59,957 bases of DNA from Chara braunii (taxonomy: Eukaryota > Streptophyta > Charophyceae > Charales > Characeae). This document shows positions 11,826 to 23,000 of the stretch, in pieces (position 1 is the first letter of the stretch; each line of letters starts with the position of its first letter). Where the stretch lies: contig BFEA01000343.1 of assembly GCA_003427395.1 (NCBI GenBank), positions 100,866 to 160,822 on the forward strand, given 5' to 3'. Below the pieces are notes generated by a model. It searched no databases. It had not been told where the DNA came from and saw nothing but the letters and a program-made list of their open reading frames with translations. The translations under genes were made by a program, and so were the position numbers.

Positions 11826-11857
<32 letters not shown>

Positions 11858-12383
11858 CACTAGCACGTACTTCTGCAAATTTTGCGTATGTGAATTTGCG
11901 TTTATATGGCACCTGCGGGTCACACCGCTCACCCGTTTGTTGCCCAAAGTAGAAAGGATAGAGTTGCGACTTGGCCTTGATATATGAAAATACATTATGT
12001 GCAGTCTTATAACACAATGCACTTTATTTTCTATTTTTTTTTGCTTCCAGAAAGCAGTAGAGGAAAAAAAAAGACTATTTTCTAGAGGTCCCCGCAAAAT
12101 ATGTAAGCCCGCGGTTGTCCAGGCCACTGACATTTACGAGCCCTTTTGTGTGAACACGCAAAATACGTGCCTGTTGTGACCCAAAAAACTACATAAAATT
12201 TACGATTTTGTGAAAATACGTGGTAATGTGAGTGTGCCCTCACACGAGGACGAAAACTCTCAAAATTTTGAGGCATTTAGGTACAGGACCGTGAAAAGGA
12301 AAAACTTTGCCGCAAAACTGTTTCCAAGACCCCATAGCCTGCGGCAGATGTCAACGGAAAGGTGAAAATTTTCCCGCAAAACC
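11858..12383. other. No gene seen; fragments of a dispersed repeat
   Basis: AT-rich sequence with short motifs (GTGACCCAAAAAA, TTTGAGGCATTT, GTGAGTGTGCCCT) that recur near 18060-18185. This suggests two diverged copies of one unclassified repeat. Confidence 0.45.
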
Positions 12384-12605
12384 TACGTAGCACCGTGTTC
12401 GCATTTGGAGGCGAACGCGAACATGTTCGCCCGAACACGAACAAGCGCCCACAAACTTCCGAACGCGAACATTAAAAAAAAAAAAAAAAAATTCTCAGAA
12501 AAATCTGAAAAAACTACATGTTATGTAAAATAATAATACAAACAACTTTTGCCTTTGAGTTATATTCAAATTCGTAGCCAATCATGAGTTAAAAATCAAA
12601 AACCG
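12384..12605. repeat. Older partial copy of the foldback-element arm
   Basis: CGAAC-rich sequence, then an A run, then an AT-rich stretch containing ACATGTTATG and AGTTAAAAATCAAA. It matches, in the same order but diverged, the outer part of the left arm of the foldback at 12785-14316 (about 12860-13030). Confidence 0.6.
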
Positions 12606-12610
12606 AAAAA

Positions 12611-12776
12611 CATATATATATATCGTGACAAACAGAATATATATATATATATATCATCACAAATAGAACTGCCCGGTAAACCGTAGGCAGAGAGAGAGAA
12701 GAGGACAACAAACGAGGGGCTGTGACAAACTGTTTCGTCGGAGTTTCACCGACTCATATATATATATATATATATA
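12611..12776. repeat. Three TA microsatellites with a shared flank
   Basis: TA runs at about 12611-12622, 12638-12655 and 12756-12776 are each followed on the plus strand by a variant of TCACAAACAGA. The shared flank implies duplication of a small unit rather than three independent microsatellites. Confidence 0.65.
12718..12757 (-). ncRNA. Hammerhead-ribozyme-like motif, 5' core eroded
   Basis: On the minus strand, ATGAG (12757-12753) leads into a 5-bp helix GTCGG/CCGAC (12753-12749 with 12741-12737) closed by a 7-base loop. GAA-ACA-GTT-TGT-C (12736-12724) follows, which gives a 3-bp helix III and a predicted cleavage site after C12724. Short helix III is typical of hammerheads in Penelope-like elements and retrozymes. 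The expected CTG before ATGA is replaced by TA repeat, so this copy should not cleave. CTGT, able to pair with the ACAG after the cleavage site, lies beyond the TA run. Confidence 0.45.
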
Positions 12777-13081
12777 ATCACAAACAGAGGGTTACCGGCG
12801 TTCGGGACGGGCCGAATGCCCGAACCTGAACGACCGAACGTACGGGACCCCTTCGGAAGGCGTTCGGCCGTTCGGGGCGAACGCGGACCAAAAAAAAAAA
12901 AAAAAAAAGAACCGTTTTCAAAACATTCCGAAAAAAAATATGTTATGGAAAACAATAAACTAAACAACATTTGCATGGGCACTACATCCAAATTTTTTAC
13001 CAAATTTGAATTAAAAATCAAATAGAGAAAATAAACACTATGATAAAAATAAGAAAAAATAAAAAGAGAATTAAAATGAAT

Positions 13082-13440
13082 GAGTGTGCCAGCACTTTTT
13101 CGACACCACCATCTTTGCCGATTTTTAATTATTTTTTGGCATTGACAAATGACCTGAAAATTTACAGATATGTAGTTTACATAATCAATAAGGCATTAAA
13201 ATATAAAAAAATAATAATAAATTTATTTAGGCCCCGAAATAAAGTAAAAACAAAAAGTTAAAAGTGAAAAAAAACAAAATAGTGAGTGGGCGAGCACGTT
13301 TTGACACCCCCATCTTTGACGATTTTTAATGTTTTTTTGGCTTTGCAGAATGGCTTTAAAATTTTTAGGCGTGTAGGTTGCATCATAGAGAACTCACGAA
13401 ACAAAATTCAGAAAAAAAAACTTATTTTTAAGCCCCGAAA
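13082..13440. repeat. 202-bp unit duplicated within each arm of the foldback
   Basis: GAGTGTGCCAGCAC...TTTTTAATTATTTTTTGGC at 13082 recurs diverged as GAGTGGGCGAGCAC...TTTTTAATGTTTTTTTGGC at 13284. Both appear inverted in the right arm (about 13990 and 13800), so the element holds four copies in the order A-B-B'-A'. Confidence 0.7.
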
Positions 13441-13670
13441 ATGTTTTTGGCAGGGGCCGAACCAGAAGGTGTTTGCCCCCCGAACGAGACCCCGAACGCC
13501 CGAACGTTTGGGGGCCAGCCCGGGGGCCCCCGCCAAATTTTCGGGGGCCCCCGGGCTGGCCGCCAAACGTTCGGGGGCCCCCGGGCTGGCCCCCAAACGT
13601 TCGGGCGTTCAGGGTCCCGTTCGAGAGCCGAACACCTCCAGGTTCGGCCCCCGCCAAATTTTGTTTCGGG
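13441..13670. repeat. GC-rich palindromic core of the foldback
   Basis: Three copies of a short unit built on GGCCAGCCCGGGGGCCCCCG, itself largely palindromic, alternate with CGAACGTTTGG. The right half carries one extra unit of about 30 bases, which displaces the centre of symmetry. Confidence 0.7.
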
Positions 13671-14504
13671 GCCTAAAAATAAGTTGTTTTTTCTGATTTT
13701 TTTTTTATGAGTTCTCTATGATGAAACCTACATCCCTATAAATTTTGAAGCCATTTTGCGAAGCCAAACAAACATTAAAAATCGTCAAATATGGGGGTGT
13801 CAAAACGTGCTCGCCCACTCACTATTTTGTTTTTTTTCACTTTTTAACTTTTTGTTTTCACTTTATTTCGGGGCCTAAGACATTTTATTATTTTTTGAAA
13901 ACATTTTAATGAGTTATTGATTATGTAAAATACATATCTGTAAATTTTCAGGGCCTAAAAATAATTAAAAATCGGCAAAGATGGCGGTGTCGAAAAGGTG
14001 ATGGCACACTCACTCATTTTAATTCTCTTTTTATTTTTCTTATTTTTATCATACTGTTTATTTTTTGTATTTGATTTTTAATTCCAAATTCGGTAAAGAA
14101 TTTGGATGTAGTGCCCAGACAAATGTTGTTTAGTTTATTTTTCTCCATAACATAGTTTTGTTTCGGATTTGTTTGAAAACGTTTTTTTTTTTTTTTTTTT
14201 TTTTTTTGGTCCGTGTTCGGCCCGAATGGCCGAACGCCTTCCGAAAGGGTCCCGTACGTTCGGGCGTTCGGGTTGGGGTTCGGGCGTTCGGCCCATCCCG
14301 AACGCCGGCAACCCTGTATATATATATATATTTTACGAAAAAACAAATATGTTCGCAAGCTGTTCGCGCGAACGTGCAAACACGTTCGCACGAACGTGAA
14401 GGGGCGCGAACACGTTCATCGTGCTACACAATGCAAAACGTTTTTCCGGACCTCACAGACCAAGGATTGCGGCTTGGAAAAACGTAGTTTTCGGTTTATA
14501 CATA

Positions 14505-14923
14505 GGGCCTCGTTTGACACCACTGGAAAACCCAAGAGTCTCCAGTGCGCCTTAACCCGAAAATCGTGATTAAAAAATACTTACTGCAATCTTCGTTCCA
14601 TGTGCACTTCACAAAATACTTGAAACGGCCCCACGTGAAACCGAACTTCACGACTTCACCAATCCTGGACCAAGATCGCCTTTCGGGAAAAAAAAAAAAA
14701 AAAAAACATTTGGAGTGTTGGCGGTATCCGCTGGCACTTGAACTCAAGGCTCCCGGGACAGGTAGCTTGAGCTCAAGTGCGAATTTTCCTCGGTGGCACT
14801 TGAGTTTCGAGGGCTAGCACTAGAGAGCCTGAAAGTAGAAACAACTCCGCGGCCAGGTTAGGGTGGGGTCGAACGAAGAATTTTCCTTCAACCCTTAAGT
14901 TCAAATGGTGTAGAACGAGGCCC
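14505..14923. mobile_element. MITE, 419 bp, with ATA target duplication
   Basis: Left end GGGCCTCGTTTGACACCA; the right end, inverted, is GGGCCTCGTTCTACACCA, with 16 of 18 identical. ATA directly flanks both ends (14502-14504 and 14924-14926). The interior has a second hairpin, GCACTTGAACTCAAG with CTTGAGCTCAAGTGC (about 14729-14779). A 3-bp duplication and GGGCC ends fit PIF/Harbinger-type MITEs. There is no coding capacity. Confidence 0.7.
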
Positions 14924-14926
14924 ATA

Positions 14927-17060
14927 GTCCGCAATCTGGAAAGGTCTCACGGGAGGATTCCTCGCTGCAATATTGTGCCAACTCTAGAGGGTAGGGAGGA
15001 GGGCGAGTCGTTCCTGGAAAGGTTTCGAAAAAGTCTCACGGGAAGCAGCAGCCAATAGCGACCAAGAGTGCCACAAAAAAAAAGGAAAAACAAAGAAAAC
15101 AAGAACAAAACAAATGAGTGTTGATGGAGAAAGGCAACGATTGGCTCAACTGATTCCCAAAAGGTTTCCATGACGCATTTGGTCCTCCGCAGTGGGGTTC
15201 TTGCAAAATTATTTCCAACTTTTCAAAATTTTTTGCCCCTTTTTTTTGGCCGGACGGTTTTTCCACCCTTTTTCCTGTGGGGTCCAACTCTAAGCCTATT
15301 TGGGACTTTAGGTCATTGTGTGGTCATAGGGGGACTTCGTGACACTTCACCCTCAGGGCAAGTGTGCGTAGTCACACGGGTGAGGACCAAAAGAGTAGAT
15401 GATTTATTTATTTTTTTGACACGACAAAATAACCCAAGAAAGTAGATGAACTTTATTCATTTATTCTTACAATATACATGGGTCTAGTTGCACTACTCTC
15501 CAAATGTGCGAAATGAAACTGAATCCACCGCTAGAACATAGATAGATACATTGCCGTCTTTTTTGTCTTTTGTTTGACCTGCTGTTTTCTTCGTCTATGA
15601 TTTTTGGCAACAAAGTAACATGGGGAAAAAAAAATTGAGACCACCCCGAAAAAATGGCCAGGAGGATGCGGGAGCGCTTCGTGGAAGCGCTGCGTTACCG
15701 ATGGTGTCACCGTCCGGAAACGGAGCTTTGCGTCGGCAGCAAGGCGCGGGTTATGGGGCGTGGGGACGAAGCTAAGCAGTACTCGGTACTCACGAGGTCC
15801 GACTATCTCCCTCAGCCTTGACAAGGGGTTCTGTCTCCCTGTGGAGTACCAAGGAGCAGGGTGGTTCCGGATCCCTCTACAACCTTCAAGTTTCAAAATT
15901 TCAAGCGACTGTAACCTCTGTATGAACCCCTTTTTTTGGGAAAAATGCATGACCAACGACATGAAGAAGGGAAGGTGAGTCCAGTGCACGGTGAACGGTG
16001 AGTCAGACAACGGCACTTCCGGGAGCAGTGGGAGGGCAGTTGGCAGTGGTGGGACTATTGTTGTGAGGAGCACAAGCCAAGTACTAGCGACTACCTCAAC
16101 CGGGAGCGTGAAGACCTGAAGTGTGAGAAGACCTGAAGCTATACAGGGATGACGTCACCTTTGGGAAATGGGAGTTTCACTGGTGGTCGTGAGAGTGTTT
16201 CTACTATTGCAAAGGGAGCAGAGCATTAGTCTCGACCGAAGGAAACAATAACACGTGGAGACATTCACTCCATTTACCCTTCCTTGCTTTAGTTATATCG
16301 GCTCCTCCTTATCTGAGCCGTTTCATTGATCTTTTGAACGTGGAATTCTTTTCCTTCTCGAAGTCATCCGTGTCACTCTCTCTGACTTCAAACCTAACCT
16401 TGGCTGCTTTTCTCATTTTCAACGGCCTGTATTCAGTTCCTTTCTATGGCTTGATTCACCTTTTTTCCTCTCACAAACATGATAGTCCCAGAATTTGCCT
16501 ATTTACTAGGCTATTAGTATTGTATCGTCTTCCTCGGACTTCTTAATCGCCTGGATAACTTTGTCCGCTGCCCCCTCATTGATTGCGCGCTCTGTTGCTC
16601 ATCTTTCGTCCTCAACTATTGACGTTAATGATACGCTGGTTTGTTTGTTTCGTCCTCGCAGCAATTCACACGAATGAACAGGGGATTTAGCATCATCGAT
16701 CTTCTACGGCCCACAAGCTAATCTCTTGGCACTTCGCATCTAACCGAATTCATGGGCCGGTTTTTTGTTGCTTCTCTAGCTTGGGCTGTAGTGTAGATTT
16801 CTTGGCGTTTTGCATCTTATCGAACTTAAAGACCAGATCCCTGCTTCCCGATATCTTTAGTTGTACCATGTTCACTAGCACATGCCTCTCCGTTGAAGGA
16901 ATAAAATGTTCGTCGGAGGTTGGCTTCACTACGGTGTGAACTTAAATTGTTGGTGTTCTTTCTGTTGCTTGCTTGCCTCTAGTTTGCAATACATCTGGTA
17001 GTTCCTTGCTAAGTTATTCTCCTTGGGTATCTATACAACTACCATTTCGTCAAAATGAAC
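14927..17060. other. No identifiable gene
   Basis: Long homopolymers and pyrimidine-rich stretches. A minus-strand frame of about 180 codons (15531-16073) has no recognisable motif; two AATAAA-like hexamers occur on that strand near 15450-15465. I see no reliable gene or element. Confidence 0.4.
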
Positions 17061-17170
17061 ATTTTTTATTTTTTGAACGAAATTGAAACTGAAACAGTTT
17101 CAACTTTTTTGACCGAAAACTCATCTAAATTTTGCTGCTCTTGAGGGTACGACGTTTTTGAAACGCTGAA

Positions 17171-17270
17171 CCCCCTGGATGTATCAGGACTAAGTTTGAG
17201 ACCAAATACATCCAGGGGGAACCGCCTAGATGTATATGGTCGCAAGCTAGGTCCAGATACATATAGGGGG
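17171..17270. repeat. Two adjacent hairpins sharing the GGATGTAT motif
   Basis: CCCCCTGGATGTAT (17171-17184) pairs perfectly with ATACATCCAGGGGG (17206-17219). Directly after it, CCTAGATGTAT (17225-17235) pairs imperfectly with ATACATATAGGGGG (17257-17270). The second hairpin looks like a diverged duplicate of the first. Confidence 0.75.
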
Positions 17271-18186
17271 TCCAATGTTTTTAAAAAATTATACTGGGTT
17301 TGTCCGTAGCAGGCAACAAAAGGACTGGAGGTATTGGGAGACCTACTAGTGGTTGTGGCAAGGTTGTTGAGCTACTTAGGGCACAACCGATTAACATCTA
17401 GCTGATAGGAGACCAAATCTGGGTTGTACCCATTGAGATCTAGAATACATGAAATATGGTACGTTCTACAGAGTCCCACGGGTACAAGGTGGGAAACCTC
17501 GCCGTGACAACCCAGACTCCACACGACTATTAGCTGGTCCGACGGCCCTCTCCTTTGGTTTTAGGTGGATCTTTCTTCGGAATTCTCCAAATCATCTACT
17601 CCAGATAGAACTTTGTACTAAGTTTGTAGTTTGCTTTATATCATTGGGTATTTATCGTTTTTTGGCTATTCATATTAGGCTATGGTCTCCTACCAACCAA
17701 TGTCTCTTCATTGGAAGTAGTTCGAGAACTGTCCTCTTTTCTGTAATACCTTAAGTGAAGTTGGGTAAGGCTCTTAGTCAAAATAGCAGAATAATTGATT
17801 AGTTTACCTAGTGGTTGCCTGTCTTATTTATGGTTTAGGAATTTGTTAGTCCAGTTGCGATTTTCTTCCTTTGGTTGAAGTTGCCGTACATGGGACACTT
17901 GACCCGGTTTCCATCAAAGCCTAAACTGGGTATTGGCCCCAGGAATTCCAGGTTGAGATGTTGAGGGATTCCTGACCTCAGTTCTCTAATTTTCTATAAT
18001 ACAAACTGTGACTTCATTAAAAATGGAAAGGTCACCTAAAAAACGGTTCTCCCACGGCCCTGCAGGCCGCTGACAGAAGGGTCACCATTTGAGGCATTTG
18101 GGTAGAGGACCTCTCCAATGTGACCCAAAAAATGCCTCAAATTTTAGGATTTGAGGTCATTAGGTCTCCAAGTGAGTATGCCCTAA

Positions 18187-18400
18187 GGGCCTTGTTTGAC
18201 ACCACTTGAACTCGAGTGTTAGCGCAAAAATCTTCTTTTCATCCTTCCCTACTGACAACACCGATATGTTTTCACATTCAGACTCTCTAGTGCGCGTCCT
18301 TGAAACTCAAGTGCGGTTGGACCAGAATAGCACTTGAGCTCAAGGTACTCCATCGAGGTACCTTGAGTTCAAATGTCGGACCCTCGAGGTCGCCAAAACA
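18187..18400. mobile_element. Truncated relative of the 14505 MITE
   Basis: It starts GGGCCTTGTTTGACACCACT, matching the 14505 element end, and contains the same CACTTGAGCTCAAG-type internal inverted repeats and a CTAGTGCG segment. No matching right end is found, so it is truncated or recombined on the right. Positions 18010-18180 just upstream hold another diverged repeat shared with 12140-12290. Confidence 0.5.
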
Positions 18401-18918
18401 CAACATTGTTTGGCCAACCGATGACCCAGCCTGATCCAACTATTGTGAGGCTCTCAACGACTCATAGGAAGCGGTGTCGGAAGACTGCTCAATTGACATT
18501 AACATAACACAATTGTGTCGCATAAATAGCGACCTGCACATTGAGGAAATCAGGCCACGAAGTGGCAACAACAGGCTCGAGCGGGCTAGTGGCCAACTGA
18601 AATGAATACTATCGATTGAGGTGAAGTGGCGCAGTCTGCGACATATAAATGCATCAGTAGTGTCTCAAAATCAATCGAGCAAGCTTACAGGTCGCCTTGG
18701 TTTTAATGCCTGTAGCCTTTGTGTCGCCACGAAGTTCAGACTATTCTTGAATATATCCAATATAATTGAAAGCTCTTTTTGGTAAAAATAACGAAAGATC
18801 TCTTCGTACATAATTGGGAGAATCTATCTTAGCAATATTCCAAGAAAAAGTAAAATCGTTTTTTTTATTTCTGGGTAATTGAATCATTAATACTTTTGCT
18901 TGTTTTTTAGTTATACTC

Positions 18919-19125
18919 AGCTCCAGGCATTCCCAATGGGGGGACAACGGTTGTTCAATTGGTAGCTGTTGGAACCTGTCGCCTGACTTTTGGCGCAAGG
19001 GGCTTGCAACGACTCGTAGGAAGCGGTGTCAGGAGATTGTGCGGACCAGCTTCAGGCATTCCTAATGGGGGGACAACAGTTGTTCGGTGGGTAGCCATTA
19101 GAACCTGATGCCTCTTCGCCATTGT
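18919..19125. repeat. Direct duplication of about 75 bp
   Basis: CAGGCATTCCCAATGGGGGG at about 18925 recurs as CAGGCATTCCTAATGGGGGG at about 19053, with alike sequence for about 70 bases. A second motif, AGGAAGCGGTGTC, occurs near 18470 and 19018, so the duplicated region is longer and interrupted. Confidence 0.65.
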
Positions 19126-19154
19126 GCCCCTGGTGTGTTGGCATGAGCTTATAT

Positions 19155-19340
19155 TGTGACGCCCAACCTCACGCCCAGCGCGACTTCCTGATCAGAGTAG
19201 GTAGTGCGTCCGGAAGTAGCGAGAAAGGGGACGTGTCCAGGAATTTAGGGAAAGGGGGTGGAGTCCCAGATCGGAAGTGGAATCCCCGGTGCCATTGTTC
19301 TAAGGGAAAGGATGTAAGTGGTCTGGGCTGAGAAGGGGCG
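19155..19340 (-). repeat. LTR end (U5 side) of a TGTGACG-type gypsy element
   Basis: TGTGACGCCCAACCTCACGC is the U5 terminus shared with the LTRs at 43669, 45032 and 47143. Similarity to the LTR at 45032 continues for about 170 bases (GTGGAGTCCCAGATCGGAA against GTCGAGTCCCAAGTCGAAA). The other end was not found. Confidence 0.65.
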
Positions 19341-19759
19341 TGTTTTAGTTTTCACTTGCTCAAGTGGACAAGTCACTATCAGGTTGCAAAATGAGATTTG
19401 CAACGATGAGTTGTATATACCTGACTGTCTACATCAATCAAGTGAAGATCGGGGCCTTAATAGGCTTTGAGCATAAATGGTTCTTCTTGCCCAAATGACT
19501 ATTGAGGCTTAGGATTTGACAATTGATAGAAGCTCAAAACACATGTTAATTAGTATTGTTGAAACTCTCTTTTTGTCATGCTTCATTTCTAATTTTGTTA
19601 TTAAGGTGAAAATTGTTTCTGTTGAGTTGTTGGGATTCGAAGTCTCACAATTGTTGTTTTACACAAAGGGGTTGAAAGTGTCAAAGAGTTTTTGAAGCAA
19701 TATACACTAAAACTTCTAAGTTTTATTTCTTGTCTGAATACGAGGGACATGATTTATAA

Positions 19760-20850
19760 ATTTTCTAAATCGTGTTACTGTGTCAAAAGAGGTCTACAAC
19801 AAGAATTGTTGAACCTCTATTTTTCACTATCCTGTTAGAGTCAAGCAGTCGAATTCATTTCGATCTCATCATCATGACTCTAGGCAAGAAAGGGATGAGA
19901 TACATACTGAACATGAGAGATTATTTTTCTGACTATGTTGAAGTAAGAACTCTGGAGAAGAAGACAGTCGAACAAATGGTCGATTGAATAGAGAAGATTT
20001 ATCTTAGATATCTCTTCATCAGAAAGTTTATTTCAGATATAGGATCTGAATTTATAAATGAGATTGTAAGAACAGAGAGTTTGCTTCAGATAGAGAATCT
20101 GAATTCATATACGAGATTGTAAAAAAAATCACTCTCATAATGAACGTCAGAATCAGATATGTGACTACTTATCATCCTCAAGCGAATGCACTAGTTGAGA
20201 GGTGTCACAAAACTTTGAAAAATTCATCAGCAAAATGGTGTGAAAGAAACCTCAGCAATTGACTAAAATTGCTAAGAGTTGCAGTCTATCCTGATTATAT
20301 CAAAGTTAAAAGGATCATTGGTTATGCACAATTCATCTTGTGATACAGTCGCTATGCTACCCTGCCTATTAAGAGCATAGTCGAGACGTGGTCAAGTCAA
20401 GAAAATGACAAAAAATATTCTCTCTCATAACTTCTGTCGATCAGAATGAGACAAATATAAGAAGTTTATTAGACAGTGATGAATGCTGCAAAGAAAATGA
20501 CAACCAACAGATTATATGATCAAGAGAAATGAAACAAGAAAAGGTACATATAAAAACATAAATTAATAATCGATGATATTGTATTGCTATTTGACAATTC
20601 TCTTGAAACTCGGTGGACTAAACGTTTGAAGCCTAGGTGACCCGGTCCTTATAGAATTACAGATGAAGCAGATGACAAAGTTTATGAGATCTATGAGATT
20701 GACAACTCTAGAGTTCGTAATATGGTATGAGGGTCGAGACGTCGTAAGTTTATCTTTAGAGATCATGATTTAATTCCTCCAATGAACGCAAAAAGAGGAA
20801 AGGCAGATCAATCACCCAGTAAGAAAGCAGCTTCAGAGAACTGAAAAGGT
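19760..20850 (+). pseudogene. Degenerate Ty3/gypsy integrase
   Basis: A Cys pair (SCYCVKRG) precedes an integrase core: FDLIIMTLGKKGMRYIL with the first catalytic Asp, RDYFSDYVEVRTLEKKT, ISDIGSEF with the second Asp (about 20030), then TTYHPQANALVERCHKTL with the Glu (about 20160-20220). A C-terminal GPY/F module follows (PGPYRITDEADDKVYEI, about 20638-20700). At least six stops and some frame changes interrupt it; two stops in the C-terminal part are TGA where CGA or TGG would be expected. It is AT-rich, unlike the GC-rich element at 47-60 kb, and so belongs to another lineage. RT and gag were not recognised upstream. Confidence 0.75.
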
Positions 20851-21250
20851 ACAGTAAGAAAGTAAGGCATTGCAAAACTGAATTTTCATCATACTCTGAT
20901 CATTCTTGCATTGTCAATTTAGCATGTCAATTTCTATCATGTCTGTTTTGACACGAGAGACTAAGATAGGATCTTCAAACGATTCATATTCGTTTTTGCA
21001 TGTGAACTAATTTTTTATTTTTGCAAGTGACAGAATTAATGAGACTAAAGTATCTTTGACGAAGAGGCACAATTGTTTCACAAGTGTCAGACCCTGAGAG
21101 TGGGGAGCAACTATGAAATATAGTTGCAGTAGGAAGTGATGAGATATCACTTTCCTAAGTATTGATGTACTATCAAGATCAGAGAACCCGTAGTTCTGAC
21201 ACAAAAAAAATGTAATTAATATAATTTTTGTAATAAAGAGATAATTTAAT

Positions 21251-21450
21251 GGGCATAAAGAAGTTCAACTTTGCTTGACAAAAAATTATTTGTAAAGGGA
21301 CTTCACGTTTTTTGACTAAGTTACTTGTCCAATAAACTTCTTATGAAGATTGGTATAAAGAAATTCAACTTTACTGGACAAAGAGTTATAAGTAAAAGGA
21401 CTTCGTATTTCTTGACTAAGTTGCCTATCTTCTATTCAGATGAGGGAATA
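21251..21450. repeat. Tandem duplication, 101-bp unit
   Basis: GGGCATAAAGAAGTTCAACT at 21251 recurs as GGTATAAAGAAATTCAACT at 21352, and alignment holds to about 21450. Further on, GGTTGACAGG...GTCTCTTGGAAAA and GGTTGAAGAG...GTCTCTTGAAAA form another loose pair. Confidence 0.75.
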
Positions 21451-21639
21451 AACTTTTTTGGACGAGTATCACTATATTTCCTTGAGGTTGACAGGGGGGG
21501 TCTCTTGGAAAATTCTCAAATGAGTGAAGGGACCTCTCTCGGATCGGTACTTTATATTTTCTGCAGGTTGAAGAGAGGTCTCTTGAAAATACTCTGCTGG
21601 TTGTTGCTTTATTGTTGTTCAATGCCTCTTGAGACTTAA

Positions 21640-23000
21640 GGGACGTCTCATGAGAAATGTTTGTTCAGTTATGTAGGGCATGGGCTGCCTGATTGTGGGC
21701 TTGATGTGTTTGTTTGACTGTCTGTGCTTGAGTTTTTTTTTTTAACCTAAGACTACGTTGATTGCCAGAGCTAGCCAGAACCTTACTGCAGTAGGTTGCA
21801 ATCTAGTGGGGTCAGCAGGTCCCCGACTCAAGTGTCGAATTCCGTAGTTGGTTAAAGCTAAGACTCCGAAAGTCTGGTCTGCGAGGTCAAAAGGGGTTAT
21901 TTAGAACCCTACCACAGTAAGAGGTCGTAATCTAATGGTTTCGTCAGAGCCCGAATCATAGTTAGGGCAGGTCCTACGTTAGAAATTTGGGCAGGGCAAC
22001 CAAAACCCTAGGGCAAAAACTGGTTGGTGCATACTCGAGTAGTAGGTATGGTGGTCCTGACCTGAAGGCAGGTTAAAGGGGTTGTCAAAACAAATGGTCG
22101 ATTAGTCTTGGCCTAAGACGGTGTCGGACAAAATACCCTTACAATGGTATTTGGCCATGCTTTTGGGAGCTGTCACCTCCCTTCGGTGGTTGTATCCCCA
22201 CCGAGCTACCAGTCCACAATACGAAAGTTAATCAGGTGCAATCGCAGAGGCGGACCAGCCGAGGGTGTTTCTCGTACGCTGTAGCATAGGAGGTACGCGC
22301 GGTATTACGCCTCTATCGAACCCGCATGCGAACCGGCATCTTAGGGGGCTGAGGTCCCAAACACGACTCGTCGCCGGTAGACTAGGACGCATCCCACACG
22401 CCACGCGCACACCACTATAAAGACAACAGAAAAATTGTCGCCGAAATTCAACAAAATTTCTTTTTGATGTCTAACTTATTCACGCCAGAAGGGGTGTGAC
22501 CAACTGTTGAAACTGGGTCTTCTGTTCTGTTCAACTACTCATCAACATTATCAACTTATTCCTAACGAGTCCAACATGGTTTCCAACAGGTCTCAAACTT
22601 TTTCTCAACGACTCCAACATGGTTTCGTACATGCCTCCAACATGAACCAACATGTATCCAACATGGTTCTTGACCCACATTTCGGTACATGATAGGTGAG
22701 AGAGTGCATATGTGTGTGTGTGGCGGTCGTGCACTGCGGCCCGGTCCTGTAAAATTGCGTGTTTTTGTGGTGTTATTTGCCCCCCCCCCTCTCTAAGAAG
22801 CCCCCCCCCCCTTTTTTTTTCCTCCCACTTCAGGCCTTATTTTTTTCATTATAGTATTACGGGGAACCCCGTAGCAGCCACGTCCGTGCTCAAACCTCCA
22901 GCGAGGGACATGCGGGAGCTGCACCCACCAGCAGGTGCGATACCTCCTACAGAAGGTGGGCGATACCAGCCAGGGGTCAGCCGGTAGCATCACTGAGGAA
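21640..23000. other. No gene seen
   Basis: Mixed-composition sequence. The motif AATACCCTTACAA with GGTAT after it occurs at about 22130 and again at 24733, where it forms a small hairpin (ATACCCTT/AAGGGTAT). This may mark the edge of an unclassified repeat. C and T homopolymers occur at 22790-22825. Confidence 0.4.

Larger units (their letters stand above)
6145..11857 (+). mobile_element. Decayed L1-type LINE, ending in a 27-base poly(A)
   Basis: Traces of an ORF1-like region, an APE-type endonuclease, an RT and a C-terminal zinc finger follow one another on the plus strand, and the sequence ends in an A run at 11831-11857. The order ENDO, RT, zf-RVT is that of plant L1 elements. Many frame changes and stops show that it is inactive. 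The 5' boundary is set at the first plausible frame and is uncertain; no target-site duplication was found around the poly(A). Confidence 0.8.
12785..14316. mobile_element. Foldback element: 1.5-kb imperfect palindrome
   Basis: The whole segment is nearly its own reverse complement, centred near 13550. The ends read CAGAGGGTTACCGGCG on the left and, inverted, CAGGGTTGCCGGCG on the right, both next to TA runs. Matching landmarks run inward: the CGAACG-rich block, the homopolymer (A run about 12891-12908, T run about 14179-14208), the AT-rich block, then the GC-rich core. It encodes nothing recognisable, so it would be a non-autonomous foldback or MITE-like element. CAGGG-type ends resemble hAT elements, but no 8-bp duplication was found. 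The TA repeats may hide the target duplication. Confidence 0.8.

Noticed and set aside
15660-15900. GC-rich block that at first resembled a 5S rRNA or other structured RNA
   Set aside because: None of the 5S box A, intermediate element or box C sequences could be found in order on either strand.
15531-16073. Minus-strand frame of about 180 codons as a host gene
   Set aside because: No motif, odd composition, and homopolymer-rich ends; not supportable as a gene.
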